Origin: Paraburkholderia azotifigens
GTDB taxonomy: Bacteria; Pseudomonadota; Gammaproteobacteria; Burkholderiales; Burkholderiaceae
Length of the DNA stretch: 64,000 bases
Assembly (NCBI RefSeq): GCF_007995085.1
Contig: NZ_VOQS01000005.1
Span: forward strand, 2,294,001-2,358,000
Direction: 5' to 3'
The translations under genes were made by a program, and so were the position numbers. The notes under the pieces were generated by a model. It worked only from the letters and a program-made list of their open reading frames with translations, was not told the DNA's origin and did not search any database. Positions 9,490 to 19,340 of this stretch are shown here, in pieces (the first letter of the stretch is position 1; every line of letters begins with the position of its first letter).

Positions 9490-10410
9490 CTAGATCCAGT
9501 AGAGCCAGGCGAGCAGCGTCACGATCGAAAAAAGCGTGGTCATCGAAATCGCGGCGCCCGTCGAGGTCTTCTCGACGTCGTACTCGCTTGCCAGTACATA
9601 GGCGCTCTTGGCTGTCGGCACGGCCGCGCAGATCACGGCGGCGAGCGTGAGCGTCCGGTTCAGGCCCGACGCGACGCACAGGCCATAGACGATGAACGGC
9701 ATCGCCACCAGCTTGAGCGCGGCCAGCAGCGCATAGCGGCTCAGATGACCGCGCAGTTCGCCGATCGACAGATCGAGGCCGATGGCGAACAACGCACAGG
9801 GCGTCAGCGCTTCGCCGAGTAGCCCGAGGTAGGTGGCGGCGGGCGCGGGCAACGCAGCGCCGCTGACGGACCACAGCAAGCCGAGAATGGTGGCGAGAAT
9901 CACCGGGTTCGTGCCGATCTGCCGCGCGAGCGCGCTTGCGCGCATCTTGTGCGAACTGCTTTGCTGGTCGACTTCGAGAAGAATGACGAGCGCGGGAAAC
10001 ATGATTGCGCCGACAAAGACCGTCGCGACGGCGGCGGCGAGCACGCCGTGCTGGCCTTGCAGCGCCCTGAGAATCGGCAGCGCGACGAAACCCGTGTTGG
10101 TCATCGACACGATCGCGCCAAGCATTGCGCTTTTCCCAAGGCTCGCTTTCAACGCGAGGCGCGCGGCCACCACGACGGCCGCGAAGCAGAGTATCGAGCC
10201 GCCGCCGAACGCCGCCAGAAAACGCCACTCCAGCAGCGAATCGAGCGGCTCTTTGGCGACGGTCAGGAACACGAGCGCGGGCATCGCGACGTAGTAGGCG
10301 AACTGCATCAGCGGCCCGGCGACGCTGCGCGCGAGATAGCCCGTTGTGCCCGCCAGCCAGCCCGTCAGGATGATGGCGAAGATCGGCAGTATCAAACTCG
10401 CGACATGCAT
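9490..10410 (-). CDS. AEC-family permease
   Basis: This is a second auxin-efflux-carrier-like permease of 306 residues with about ten membrane segments; it begins MHVASLILPIFAIILTGWLAG. It is paralogous in family to the one at 5527 but clearly different in sequence. It is divergent from xdhC across a 257-bp gap, so it may export or import an acid related to the molybdenum-enzyme pathway, but nothing in the sequence fixes the substrate. Confidence 0.85.
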   Translation of the reverse strand: MHVASLILPIFAIILTGWLAGTTGYLARSVAGPLMQFAYYVAMPALVFLTVAKEPLDSLLEWRFLAAFGGGSILCFAAVVVAARLALKASLGKSAMLGAIVSMTNTGFVALPILRALQGQHGVLAAAVATVFVGAIMFPALVILLEVDQQSSSHKMRASALARQIGTNPVILATILGLLWSVSGAALPAPAATYLGLLGEALTPCALFAIGLDLSIGELRGHLSRYALLAALKLVAMPFIVYGLCVASGLNRTLTLAAVICAAVPTAKSAYVLASEYDVEKTSTGAAISMTTLFSIVTLLAWLYWI

Positions 10411-10667
10411 GATGGCGCTCCGTCGGCAGAGGGGACGTCCGGATGCAGCAGTGTGAGGATTACGCGAGTGGGGTGGCGGCCCGGCGTTCTGCCGGCAGAA
10501 GCGGTCTCGCCAGTACAGAGTAGTTCAAATGCGAGAGGATGCGTCCCTATTCGTAGCCTGGCGGCACTTTTCGGCATTTTCGATGAGCTGATCGAAATTC
10601 GCCGATTCACGCTGTTTCATCGTCCGCATACACTGGCTGTGCGATTCGTAGCGAACAGGTATCGATA

Positions 10668-11699
10668 GTGGACAGTGTCAATCTCGAAGTGTTGAAGTCC
10701 AGCGCGCGCTGGCTCGAACAAGGGCATCGCGCGCTACTCGTGACGGTGGTGAAGACGTGGGGCTCGTCGCCGCGTCCCGAAGGCGCGATGCTCGTCGTGC
10801 GCGACGACGGTGCGGTGGCGGGGTCGGTGTCGGGCGGCTGTATCGAGGACGATCTGATCGATCGCGTGCGACAGCGCGGCATCGAGCAGAAGAAGCCCGA
10901 AGCGGTGAAGTACGGCATCACGGCGGAAGAAGCGCATCGCTTCGGTTTGCCATGCGGCGGCACGATCCAGCTGGTTCTGGAACCTTTGACGAAGGCGAGC
11001 GGGATTGCCGAACTGTGCGAAGCCGTCGAAGACGGCCGGCTCGTTGCGCGCACGCTCGAGATGGAAACGGGCGTCGCGCGTCTCGGTCCCGCGCAGGCAA
11101 CCGACGGCGTCGATTTCAACGACAGGCGCCTGCTGACGATACACGGCCCGCGTTACCGGATGCTCGTGATCGGCGCGGGGCAACTGTCGCGCTATCTGTG
11201 CAACATCGCGATGGGGCTGGATTATCAGGTGACGGTGTGCGATCCGCGCGAAGAGTACACCGACGAATGGGATGTGCCCGGCACGAAAGTCGTACGCACG
11301 ATGCCCGACGATACCGTGCTCGACATGAAGCTCGATGAGCGTTGTGCGGTGATCGCGCTGACGCATGATCCGAAACTGGACGATCTGGCGTTGATGGAAG
11401 CGTTGAAAACGCCTGCGTTCTATGTCGGCGCGCTGGGCTCGCGGAGCAATAATGCGGCGCGGCGCGAAAGGCTCAAGGAATTCGATCTCACCGAAACGGA
11501 ATTGGCGCGGCTGCATGGGCCGGTTGGAATTTATATCGGCAGCAGGACGCCGCCCGAAATAGCCGTGTCGATTCTTGCCGAGGTGACGGCTGCAAAGAAT
11601 GGTGTGTCGTTGCCGACGTTGTTGCAGGTCGGCGCAGCAAAGAACGCGCAGGGGAAGGTGTCGTTCAGCGCCGATCCCGTTCTCGCGTGCGCAGCCTGA
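10668..11699 (+). CDS. xdhC: XdhC-family molybdenum cofactor insertion/sulfuration protein
   Basis: The N-terminal XdhC/CoxI domain shows GSSPRPEGAMLVV and GSVSGGCIEDDLI; the C-terminal Rossmann domain shows MLVIGAGQLSRYL and GALGSRSNNAARRERL. Family members bind, sulfurate and hand Moco to xanthine-dehydrogenase-type enzymes. This one faces the operon that encodes such an enzyme (CoxL/M/S at 15-19 kb), which is good contextual support. The start is GTG 10668; no earlier in-frame start is better. It ends 21 bp from the LysR stop on the other strand. Confidence 0.9.
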   Translation: MDSVNLEVLKSSARWLEQGHRALLVTVVKTWGSSPRPEGAMLVVRDDGAVAGSVSGGCIEDDLIDRVRQRGIEQKKPEAVKYGITAEEAHRFGLPCGGTIQLVLEPLTKASGIAELCEAVEDGRLVARTLEMETGVARLGPAQATDGVDFNDRRLLTIHGPRYRMLVIGAGQLSRYLCNIAMGLDYQVTVCDPREEYTDEWDVPGTKVVRTMPDDTVLDMKLDERCAVIALTHDPKLDDLALMEALKTPAFYVGALGSRSNNAARRERLKEFDLTETELARLHGPVGIYIGSRTPPEIAVSILAEVTAAKNGVSLPTLLQVGAAKNAQGKVSFSADPVLACAA

Positions 11700-11720
11700 C
11701 GGGTCTCGCACGACAGCGCA

Positions 11721-12653
11721 TCATTTCGCGTTGGCAGCCGCGTCGAACGGACTCAGCTGCGCGGCGGCCGCGAACATCTGGGTGAACTGATCGAGCGCGG
11801 CGAGCGTATCGCGGCCGCTGCGCGTGATCCGGTAGAACGAAAATTCCACCTCCGGCCGGATCACGTCGATGCGCACCTGATAGTGGCGGCAAATGTGTTC
11901 GCAGAACGATGGCATGATCGCGACGCCGAGACCTTCGTGCGCCATGGCAATCGCTGTCTGCAAATGCCCGACAACGGTCCGCCGGCCCGTCGTCACTTCT
12001 TCCTTCGACAGCGACGCTTCGATCAGACGTTGCAGCGGATTGTCCTTGGGCAGCGTGATGAGCGGCAGCCCTTCGAGCGCGCGCCATTGCACGCCGTCGC
12101 GCGGCACCTTGCCGATGCCGTGCGCGCCGTCCATGTTCGACGACACCACGACGAGCCGCGTCGGAAAGATCGGCATGCGATCGATGCCGGAAAGCTGTGA
12201 AAAGAAGATGCCGAACGCGGCATCGAGATCGCCTTCCTCGACCATCTTGAGCAGTTCGCCGGGCGGACGGTCGACGAGTTCGATCTGCGCGTCGGGACTG
12301 GTCTCGGCGAAGCGCGCGAGCACCTGCGGCATCAGGCTCGCGGCAATCATCGGCGTGCAGCCCAGCAGCAGCGATGCCTGCTTTTGCCGGCCCAGTTCGT
12401 TCAGCTCGATCACCGACTTCTCGAGCGTCTCGACGATTTTCATTGCCGTCGGATAGAACAGTCGGCCCGCTTCCGTCAGCGCGACCGTGCGCGTGGTGCG
12501 CTCGAACAGACGGCAATTGAGCTGCGTTTCCAGTTCGCGAATGATCGCGCTCAGCGCAGCCTGGCTCAAATGCATGCTCTGCGCGGTCTTCGTGAAGCTC
12601 GACGCGTTCGCGACGCCAAGAAAGACTTTGAGTTGTTTGAGGGACAGGTTCAT
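11721..12653 (-). CDS. LysR-type transcriptional regulator, last gene of the catabolic operon
   Basis: The HTH reads LKQLKVFLGVANASSFTKTAQSMHLSQAALSAIIRELE, and the effector domain is complete (310 residues). The start MNLSLKQLKVF at 12653 follows a gagga site; nine upstream codons were dropped. Unusually for a LysR gene it points the same way as its putative targets and sits 97 bp behind the ubiD-like gene. It is the best candidate regulator of the 12.7-24 kb operon, possibly acting at the AT-rich region 23228-23455. Confidence 0.88.
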   Translation of the reverse strand: MNLSLKQLKVFLGVANASSFTKTAQSMHLSQAALSAIIRELETQLNCRLFERTTRTVALTEAGRLFYPTAMKIVETLEKSVIELNELGRQKQASLLLGCTPMIAASLMPQVLARFAETSPDAQIELVDRPPGELLKMVEEGDLDAAFGIFFSQLSGIDRMPIFPTRLVVVSSNMDGAHGIGKVPRDGVQWRALEGLPLITLPKDNPLQRLIEASLSKEEVTTGRRTVVGHLQTAIAMAHEGLGVAIMPSFCEHICRHYQVRIDVIRPEVEFSFYRITRSGRDTLAALDQFTQMFAAAAQLSPFDAAANAK

Positions 12654-12750
12654 CGACGGCGATCCTCGAAAGCTGGGCACGTTAGGGCTGCCCGGATTCT
12701 ATCGCCGTGCAGGCCTGACCGCGACCGGGGCAGACCCGATCGCGGACAGG

Positions 12751-14316
12751 TTACGCGAAGGCGTACCGCCCCTCTTCGTCGCGGACGATCTTACGCGTGG
12801 CGCTCGTGTCTTCGAGCCAGCGCACGATTTCGCGGCCGTCGCGCGTGCCCGTCGCCGACATCAGTTCGGTGAAGCGCTTGGGGCCATGTTCGAGCGCGGC
12901 TTCCAGCGAATCGAAGCGTGCCCCCGTGAATGCGGGCGGCGTCGGCACGCGATGTTCGAGGTCGCGCTCTTCGCCCGGACGCAATAGCGGCAGCGTCAGA
13001 TCGAAGCCGACCTTCGCCGTGACCGTTGCGCCCGCAAGCGACGGATCGAGCGGCATCGCGCGCATGCCGCTGTGCATCACGAGATCGCGGTCGGCCTGGA
13101 AGCGCGTGGCGAGCGCCCAGTCCATCTGCTCGTCGGAGAAGATGTCGATGTCGGGATCGACGACGAACACGTGCTTGACGTTCGCGAGCGACGCGAACAC
13201 GGCGGCGATCGCGTTGCGCGCCTCGCCCGGCACGCGCTGTTGCATCGCGACGCGCACGTTGAACATGCCGCCCGTCGCCGGGCTCGCATACACGCCGCGG
13301 ATTTCGCGTACGGCGGTTTCCAGCGCGCGCCACACGGTCACTTCCGTGCGCAGCGCCGCGAGTTGCGCGGTATCCGTGCGCGCCATCGTGCGGCCGCCGA
13401 TCGTGCAGGTCTGGAACACCGCGTCCTTGCGATGCGTAATGGCCGTCAGATGGAACACCGGGTTCGTCTTGATGCCGCCGTAATAGCCCAGGAATTCGCC
13501 ATACGGGCCTTCCGGTTCGGCGTGGCCGCGTTCGTCCAGATAGCCTTCGAGAATGAACTCGGCGTCGGCGGGCACGAGCAGGTCGTTCGTCACGCATTTG
13601 ACGACGCCCATCGGCGCGCCGCGCAATGCCGCGACGAGTTCGAGTTCGTCGGCGGGAATGCGCATCGTCGCGCCGACGTGGTCGACAGGATGCGTGCCGA
13701 CCGCGAATGCGATGGGCAGCCGCTCGCCGCGCTTCGCATGAGCGATTGCGATTGCGCGCAGATCGGACGGCGCGACGAGATCGACGCCCGCCGTGCGCCG
13801 GCCGCGCAGCATCAGCCGGCGAATGCCGACGTTGGTCCAGCCGGTGTCGGGATCGACGGCGAAGTCGATCGATGCCGAGATATACGGCGCGCCGTCCAGG
13901 TCGTGCTGAAGATGAACAGGCAGCGCGGTGAAATCGCACTCGTCGCCCGTCAGCACCACCTGCTGCACGGGCGCTTCCTGGCGGCTCACTTCGATGAGCT
14001 TGCCCTTCGTGCGCAGACGTTCGCGCACGACTTCGAGCAGTTGTCCCGGCGTGGTGTCGAATGCCCTGGCGAGGCGCGAACGGCTGGCCGCCACGCTGCC
14101 CGCGAGCGATACCGTGCCGCCCGCCGGCTGCTGGAACCATACTGCACGCGGATTGCCTTCCATGATGCCGGCAACGTCGCCGAGATCGACAGGCGCTTCG
14201 CGCCGTTCGAGTTCCGTCTCATCGAGCGAAGCGAGAAAGCGCCGCAGACGGAAACGCTCGAGGTCGGGCAACTCCGCGCCTTGCGCGGTCGAAGGGATGG
14301 CGGTCTTGGGTCTCAA
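12751..14316 (-). CDS. UbiD-family (prenyl-FMN-dependent) decarboxylase
   Basis: The 521-residue protein has the UbiD fold signature EGYLDERGHAEPEGPYGEFLGYY, where the acidic residues match the family catalytic E-(R)-E network, and RIPADELELVAALRGAPMGVVKC. These enzymes reversibly decarboxylate aromatic, heteroaromatic or alpha,beta-unsaturated acids using prenylated FMN made by UbiX, which is encoded at the other end of this operon. TTG 14316 is chosen as start because AAGGA lies 7 nt before it and the previous gene ends at 14357; the longer ORF from 14514 runs through that gene. The substrate is unknown. Confidence 0.88.
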   Translation of the reverse strand: MRPKTAIPSTAQGAELPDLERFRLRRFLASLDETELERREAPVDLGDVAGIMEGNPRAVWFQQPAGGTVSLAGSVAASRSRLARAFDTTPGQLLEVVRERLRTKGKLIEVSRQEAPVQQVVLTGDECDFTALPVHLQHDLDGAPYISASIDFAVDPDTGWTNVGIRRLMLRGRRTAGVDLVAPSDLRAIAIAHAKRGERLPIAFAVGTHPVDHVGATMRIPADELELVAALRGAPMGVVKCVTNDLLVPADAEFILEGYLDERGHAEPEGPYGEFLGYYGGIKTNPVFHLTAITHRKDAVFQTCTIGGRTMARTDTAQLAALRTEVTVWRALETAVREIRGVYASPATGGMFNVRVAMQQRVPGEARNAIAAVFASLANVKHVFVVDPDIDIFSDEQMDWALATRFQADRDLVMHSGMRAMPLDPSLAGATVTAKVGFDLTLPLLRPGEERDLEHRVPTPPAFTGARFDSLEAALEHGPKRFTELMSATGTRDGREIVRWLEDTSATRKIVRDEEGRYAFA

Positions 14317-14356
14317 TGTCGTGTCCTTATGTGAAGGGCGTCGCGGTCGCGCGCAG

Positions 14357-15082
14357 TCAGAAGCGTGCTGACAGCGCGGTGGCCGCGAGATGCGCGGCGA
14401 AGCCGCTCGAACCGGCGGCGGGCATGTCGGGTGCGAGATGCAGAAACTGCTTGACGGCGCGCAGCGTGACGGCGCTACAGCCGAGAAGCGTTTCCGTGAG
14501 CGCGTCTGCTTCATCGTCGAGCGAGGCGACGGGCACGACGCGGCTCACGAGCCCCGCGGCGAGTGCTTCCTGCGCGGTGAGACGCACGCGGCTCAGCACC
14601 ATGTGCGCCACTGTTTTCACAGGCACGCGCCCGATCAGCGCCGACATCACGAGGGTCGGCGGAATGTCGCGCTCCATTTCGGGAATCTGGAAGACGGCGT
14701 CGTGGGCGGCCAATGCGACGTCGCATACGCCCGCGAGCGCACAGCCGACGCCGATCGCCTCACCGCGCACGACAGACACCACAGGCACCCGCACCGCCTT
14801 CAACGCATCGTAGAGCGCGAGCGGCGGCGCGGCGACCACACGCCGCAAGGTTTCGGCCGACGGCTTCGCGCCTTGCGGCGGCATCGGCGACTGACGTCCC
14901 TTGCAGAAGTCCTTGCCGCTGCTGACGATGCGCACGAGCTTCGTTTCGTCGTCGATCGTCGAGACGGCGGCGATGATGGCATCGCTCATCTGCTGGTCGA
15001 TCAGGTTGCCGTTCTCGGGCCGGTCGAGCAAGATTTCGAGCAGCGCGCCCTTGCGGCGAATAGCGACGGATTCAGTTGACAT
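14357..15082 (-). CDS. Enoyl-CoA hydratase/isomerase family protein
   Basis: The 241-residue crotonase-fold protein has the oxyanion-hole strand IVSSGKDFCKGRQ and helix RGEAIGVGCALAGVCDVALA. The start MSTESVAIRR at 15082 follows an ideal AAGGAGG and overlaps the end of the CoxL-type gene by 11 nt, so translation is probably coupled. It would hydrate or isomerise a CoA-bound intermediate, yet no CoA ligase is visible nearby, so another crotonase reaction (hydrolysis, ring opening) is possible. Confidence 0.85.
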   Translation of the reverse strand: MSTESVAIRRKGALLEILLDRPENGNLIDQQMSDAIIAAVSTIDDETKLVRIVSSGKDFCKGRQSPMPPQGAKPSAETLRRVVAAPPLALYDALKAVRVPVVSVVRGEAIGVGCALAGVCDVALAAHDAVFQIPEMERDIPPTLVMSALIGRVPVKTVAHMVLSRVRLTAQEALAAGLVSRVVPVASLDDEADALTETLLGCSAVTLRAVKQFLHLAPDMPAAGSSGFAAHLAATALSARF

Positions 15083-17423
15083 GTGCGCCTCCTTGCGCGC
15101 GGTGAATGTATTCCCACACGACCTTCGGCGTGGCAGGCATCGCCAGTTCGTCGTCGCCATACTCGCGCAGCGCGTCGGCGAGCGCGTTGAAGATCGTCGC
15201 CGTTGCGGGCGTAATGCCGCTTTCGCCGCCGCCTTTCACGCGCAGCGGATTGCCGTGCGTCGGGTCTTCCGTCAGTTCGAGATTGAGCGTCGGAATCACG
15301 CCGGCGCGCGGCATGCCGTAGTCCATGTACGAGCCCGTCAGTACCTGGCCCGATTCGCGGTCCACATAGAAGCCTTCGGACAGCGCCTGGCCGATGCCCT
15401 GTGCGAGCCCGCCATGCACCTGGCCTTCGACAATGAGGGGATTGATCGGCTGACCGACGTCGTCGACGGAGGTGTAGTTCACGAGTTCGACGATGCCCGT
15501 ATCGGGGTCCACTTCGAGTTCGCAGATGGCCGCGCCCGTCGGATGCGCGGGCACGCGGGTGTTGACCTCGGCATGCGCGTAGAGTTTTTTCATTGAAGGA
15601 TCGCCGGGCTGGCCGTCCTTCGACACATGATGCGCGACTTCCGCGAGGCTGAGCTTCCTGCCATCGGCGCGCGCCGTGAAGCACGCGTCGGCGAATTCGA
15701 TCTGCGCCGCGTCGACGCCGAGCAGCGCGCCCGCCACCTGCTTGCCGATCGCGACGATCTGCTGCGCGGTATCGACGAGTAGCATGCCTCCCAGACGCAT
15801 CGTGCGATCCGAATGGCTGCCGCCGCCCACGCTGACAAACGCAGTGTCGCCCGTGCGCAGCTTGATCGCTTCCATTGGCACGCCGAGGTGTTGCGCGATC
15901 ACCTGCGCGAACGTGGTTTCGTGGCCCTGCCCTGTGGATTGCGTGCCCGACACGATATCGACGCTGCCGTCCGGCCGCACTGTCAGTTCGATGCGCTCGC
16001 GCGGCGCGCCCACAGGCGACTCGATGTAGTTCGCGAGTCCGATGCCGCGCAGCCGGCCGTTTGCCCGCGACTGCGCGCGGCGTGCCTCGAAGCTATCCCA
16101 CTGCGCGAGCGTCAGCGCGCGCGCCATGTTGCGCTCGAACTCGCCGCTGTCGTATGTGAGGCCCATCGGGCTGCGATACGGCAGCTTGTCGTGCGTCACG
16201 AGATTGCGGCGGCGAATTTCCGCGCGCTCGATGCCAAGTTGCGCGGCGGCGAGATCGAGCATGCGTTCGATCACATGTGTCGCTTCGGGCCGGCCCGCGC
16301 CGCGATAGGGCGCGGTCGGCACGGTGTTCGTCATCACGGCGCTCACATGCACGGCTGCCACGGGCACGTCGTAGACGGTCGTCATGATGCGCGTGCCGTT
16401 CGACATCGGCACATACGACACGGTATGCGCGCCCACATTGCCGATCCACTCGTTGTCGATCGCGAGAATGCGGCCGTCTTTCGAGAAGCCGATCTCCGAG
16501 CGGATGATGGCATCGCGTCCCTGATAGTCGGACAGGAACGCTTCGCTGCGATCGCTCGTCCATTTGACGGGGCGTCCAATGCGGCGCGCGGCCCACACGA
16601 CGGCGAGCTGCTCGACGTAGACGAACGAACGCGGCCCGAAGCCGCCGCCCGTGTCGGGACAGACGACGCGCATGCGCGCGGGCGGCACCTTCAGCGCGGC
16701 GGCAAGGCACAGTTGCTGGCGCACGGCGCCCTGGCTGCCGGAGATCAGCGTGTAGGTGTCGGTGGCCGCGTCGTGCATGCCGATGGCGCTGCGCGGCTCC
16801 ATCTGACAATTGACGAGACGGCTGTGATGAAACTCGCGTCGAACTACGTGATCCGCTTCGGCGAGGATCTTGCGTGCGGCTTCGCGGTCGCCGATCTGCG
16901 TCTGGAAGCACAGGTTGCCGGGCGCGCCATCCCACAGTTGCGGCGCATCGGGCTGCATCGCGTCGGCGCCGTCGATCACGGCGTCGAGCACGTCGTAATC
17001 GACGCCGATCAGCTCCGATGCATTGCGCGCCTGCAACGGCGTTTCGGCGATCACCATCGCGATCGCCTCACCCACGTAACGTACGCGGTCGACGGGCAGC
17101 GGAATATGAAACTGGTTGAAGATCGAGCCCGTCAGCGACGTGAGAAACGCCTTCTTCGTCGCATCGACGGCATCGACGGGATTCGGCACATGATCGATGC
17201 CCTGAAAGCCGTCGTCGAGATAGTCCTGGCCGATCAGCACGGCGACCACGCCGGGCGCTTCCTGCGCGGCGGTTATGTCGATCGAGCGCAATGCGGCGTG
17301 CGCATGCGGCGAGCGCAGAAAGGCCGCGTGCAGCTGGCCGTCGACGCGGATGTCGTCCGTGTACTGCCCATTGCCGGTGACGAAGCGCTGGTCTTCGACG
17401 CGAGGTATCGGTTTGCCGATCAT
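15072..17423 (-). CDS. Molybdenum hydroxylase large subunit (xanthine dehydrogenase/CoxL family)
   Basis: The 783-residue protein carries the aldehyde-oxidase/xanthine-dehydrogenase a/b hammerhead (PRVEDQRFVTGNGQYTDD) and Moco-binding domains (DTGGGFGPRSFVYVEQ, APYRGAGRPEATH, STGQGHETTFAQ). The catalytic Glu motif near the C-terminus is KGGGESGITPA. With the CoxS and CoxM partners it would hydroxylate a carbon of a heteroaromatic ring, aldehyde or CoA ester using water. The AYRCSFR loop of true CO dehydrogenase is absent, so it is not a CO oxidiser. The ATG at 17423 overlaps the CoxS stop as ATGA; the longer ORF frame is a shadow of CoxS. Confidence 0.92.
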   Translation of the reverse strand: MIGKPIPRVEDQRFVTGNGQYTDDIRVDGQLHAAFLRSPHAHAALRSIDITAAQEAPGVVAVLIGQDYLDDGFQGIDHVPNPVDAVDATKKAFLTSLTGSIFNQFHIPLPVDRVRYVGEAIAMVIAETPLQARNASELIGVDYDVLDAVIDGADAMQPDAPQLWDGAPGNLCFQTQIGDREAARKILAEADHVVRREFHHSRLVNCQMEPRSAIGMHDAATDTYTLISGSQGAVRQQLCLAAALKVPPARMRVVCPDTGGGFGPRSFVYVEQLAVVWAARRIGRPVKWTSDRSEAFLSDYQGRDAIIRSEIGFSKDGRILAIDNEWIGNVGAHTVSYVPMSNGTRIMTTVYDVPVAAVHVSAVMTNTVPTAPYRGAGRPEATHVIERMLDLAAAQLGIERAEIRRRNLVTHDKLPYRSPMGLTYDSGEFERNMARALTLAQWDSFEARRAQSRANGRLRGIGLANYIESPVGAPRERIELTVRPDGSVDIVSGTQSTGQGHETTFAQVIAQHLGVPMEAIKLRTGDTAFVSVGGGSHSDRTMRLGGMLLVDTAQQIVAIGKQVAGALLGVDAAQIEFADACFTARADGRKLSLAEVAHHVSKDGQPGDPSMKKLYAHAEVNTRVPAHPTGAAICELEVDPDTGIVELVNYTSVDDVGQPINPLIVEGQVHGGLAQGIGQALSEGFYVDRESGQVLTGSYMDYGMPRAGVIPTLNLELTEDPTHGNPLRVKGGGESGITPATATIFNALADALREYGDDELAMPATPKVVWEYIHRAQGGAHVN

Positions 17424-17929
17424 GACGCGTGCGCCTCCGTCTTTGCGAACGGCGCGTCGGGGTACATCTCGCGCGCCGCGTGGCGCACCGCTTCGATGAT
17501 GTTCACGTAGCCCGTGCACCGGCAGATATTGCCTTCCAGCGCGTTGCTGATGCTCGCCTGATCGAGCGCGGGTTCCTGGCGCAGATAGAACGCGCTCGCC
17601 ATGATCATGCCGGGCGTGCAGAAGCCGCATTGCAAACCGTGGCATTGCACGAATGCGTTCTGCACGGGATGCAGCTTGCCGCCGCATTGCGCGCTGAGAC
17701 CTTCGACGGTCACGACCTGAGCGCCGCTCGCCTGGGCCGCGAGCACGGTGCACGACTTGACGGCGTTGCCGTCGAGATGAACGGTGCACGCGCCGCACTG
17801 GCTCGTATCGCAGCCGACGTGCGTGCCCGTCAGCCGCAGATGCTCGCGCAGAAACTCGACAAGCAGCGTGTTGTCGGGCACGTCACGCGCGACGTCCGTG
17901 CCATTCACCTGCAATTGGACTTCAACCAT
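17420..17929 (-). CDS. Molybdenum hydroxylase [2Fe-2S] subunit (CoxS family)
   Basis: The 169-residue protein holds a plant-type ferredoxin cluster site ([16 protein letters not shown]) and the second helical [2Fe-2S] site (CGFCTPGM, then CRCTGY). Both four-Cys sets are intact. It passes electrons from the Mo site to the FAD subunit. The stop overlaps the CoxL start by 4 nt (ATGA), indicating coupled translation, and the start GTG/ATG zone at 17929 reads [13 protein letters not shown]. Confidence 0.93.
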   Translation of the reverse strand: MVEVQLQVNGTDVARDVPDNTLLVEFLREHLRLTGTHVGCDTSQCGACTVHLDGNAVKSCTVLAAQASGAQVVTVEGLSAQCGGKLHPVQNAFVQCHGLQCGFCTPGMIMASAFYLRQEPALDQASISNALEGNICRCTGYVNIIEAVRHAAREMYPDAPFAKTEAHAS

Positions 17930-17961
17930 GGTTCACCTGTGTTTCCGTTCGTGCTGCGCGC

Positions 17962-18423
17962 TCAATCGGCGGCGGGTTCGTTCGCTGCGCTCAGCGTCGC
18001 GTTGAAGCGCTTGAAGAACTCGGCGGCGAGCTTGTTCGCCACCGACGTGACGAGCCGCGAGCCAATCTGCGCGAGCTTGCCGCCGACCTGCGCTTCGGCG
18101 ACGTAGGTGAGCAGCGTACCGTCTTCGGCATCGGCGAGCGTGACGGTCGCCGTCATCTTGCCGAAGCCCGCAATGCCGCCTTCGCCCTGGCCGACGATCC
18201 GGTAGCCGTTCGGCGCATCGCGTTCCGACAACTCCAGCGTGCCCTTGAAGCGAGCCTTCACGGGCCCGACGGACGCGACCACGACGGCCTTGTATTCGTC
18301 CGCGTTTTCCGCCGTGAACGCTTCGCAGCCGGGAATGCATTCCTGCAGAACGGCCGCGTCGTTGAGTCCTTGCCATACCTGTTCGCGCGATGCCGCGATG
18401 GTTTGCGATCCGGTGAATTCCAT
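17962..18423 (-). CDS. CoxG-family (SRPBCC) accessory protein
   Basis: The 153-residue protein has the CoxG/START-like fold with [34 protein letters not shown] at its N-terminus. CoxG is linked to Mo-hydroxylases as a membrane-anchoring or assembly factor (family knowledge). This one lacks the usual C-terminal membrane helix, so it is probably cytosolic. The start at 18423 follows a caggagaacagg site. It sits between the FAD and Fe-S subunit genes with gaps of 27 and 32 nt. Confidence 0.87.
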   Translation of the reverse strand: MEFTGSQTIAASREQVWQGLNDAAVLQECIPGCEAFTAENADEYKAVVVASVGPVKARFKGTLELSERDAPNGYRIVGQGEGGIAGFGKMTATVTLADAEDGTLLTYVAEAQVGGKLAQIGSRLVTSVANKLAAEFFKRFNATLSAANEPAAD

Positions 18424-18450
18424 CCTGTTCTCCTGATTGAGCACGCGCCG

Positions 18451-19254
18451 TTACGACGCGAGCAACGCCTGCAGTGCGCGGCGGGTATAGGTTTCGATCA
18501 GATGCGCGCGGTACGATGCCGACGCGTTGTCGTCGTCGGGCAGCATCTCGCGGTCGATCCACAGCGACGCGAGCGCGGCCTCCGACAGGTCCTGCCGCAA
18601 CGCGCCCTCCGCCTCCAGCCAGCGGAATACCGACGCGCCCGCGCCCGTCACGGCGACGCGCACGGCGTCGTCGTACTGAGCAATGAAGACGCCCGCCACC
18701 GCGTAACCCGATGCGGGATGCCGGTACTTCGCATACGCTGCGCGGCGCGGAATGGCGAATTCGATAGCGGTGACGAGTTCGTCCGCTTCGAGCGCGGTTT
18801 CGAAGGTGTCGATGAAGAAGTCGTCGGCGGGAATACGGCGCTGCGACGACGTGACGACATGCGCGTTCAGCGCGAGCACGGCGGACGGGTAGTCCGCTGC
18901 GGGGTCGTTGTTGGCGACCGAGCCGCCCATCGTGCCGCGGTTGCGTACCTGCGGATCGGCGATCACGCTGGCCAGATGCGCGAGCGCGGGAATCGCGTCG
19001 CGCACGACAGGCGAGGCCGCCACTTCCGCGTGCTTCATCAGCGCGCCGACGCGCAGCGTATCGCCGCGCACCTCGATGCCGCGCAGTTCGCCGATGCGCG
19101 TGAGGTCGATCAGATGCGACGGTGCGGCAAGGCGTTGCTTGAGCGTCGGGATCAGCGTCATGCCGCCCGATAGCGGCCGCGCTTCTTCGTGCTCGCGCAG
19201 CCAGGCGACGGCTTCCGCCAGCGATGCTGCGCGCAGATAAGTCGTGTCGTACAT
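18451..19254 (-). CDS. Molybdenum hydroxylase FAD subunit (CoxM family)
   Basis: The 267-residue FAD-binding domain has the PCMH motifs ARPLSGGMTLIPTLKQR and NRGTMGGSVANNDPAADYPSAV, followed by the CO-dehydrogenase flavoprotein C-terminal domain. It completes the three-subunit L/M/S enzyme. The start MYDTTYLR at 19254 follows ggagacaac; 15 upstream codons were rejected. The 86-nt gap before it is the widest between operon genes in this part and contains a small hairpin. Confidence 0.92.
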   Translation of the reverse strand: MYDTTYLRAASLAEAVAWLREHEEARPLSGGMTLIPTLKQRLAAPSHLIDLTRIGELRGIEVRGDTLRVGALMKHAEVAASPVVRDAIPALAHLASVIADPQVRNRGTMGGSVANNDPAADYPSAVLALNAHVVTSSQRRIPADDFFIDTFETALEADELVTAIEFAIPRRAAYAKYRHPASGYAVAGVFIAQYDDAVRVAVTGAGASVFRWLEAEGALRQDLSEAALASLWIDREMLPDDDNASASYRAHLIETYTRRALQALLAS

Positions 19255-19309
19255 GTTGTCTCCTGCAGCATGCGCAGCGTCGCCGCGCATGCCTGACATC
19301 TGTCATTGC

Positions 19310-19329
19310 GGGCCTTCGAGTTCAGGCCC
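19310..19329. other. Intra-operon hairpin
   Basis: The GGGCCT-N8-AGGCCC dyad lies between the alpha/beta hydrolase and CoxM genes and has no U-tract on the coding strand. It may act as an mRNA processing or stability element rather than a terminator. Confidence 0.4.
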
Positions 19330-19340
19330 ATTGCGGCTTT

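Noticed and set aside
15813..17510. 565-residue frame antisense to the Mo-hydroxylase large subunit
   Set aside because: Composition of a shadow frame; the minus-strand gene has full family motifs.
15072..19254. Aerobic CO dehydrogenase
   Set aside because: The subunit order resembles coxMSL, but the large subunit lacks the AYRCSFR active-site loop of true CoxL, so it is a general Mo-hydroxylase.
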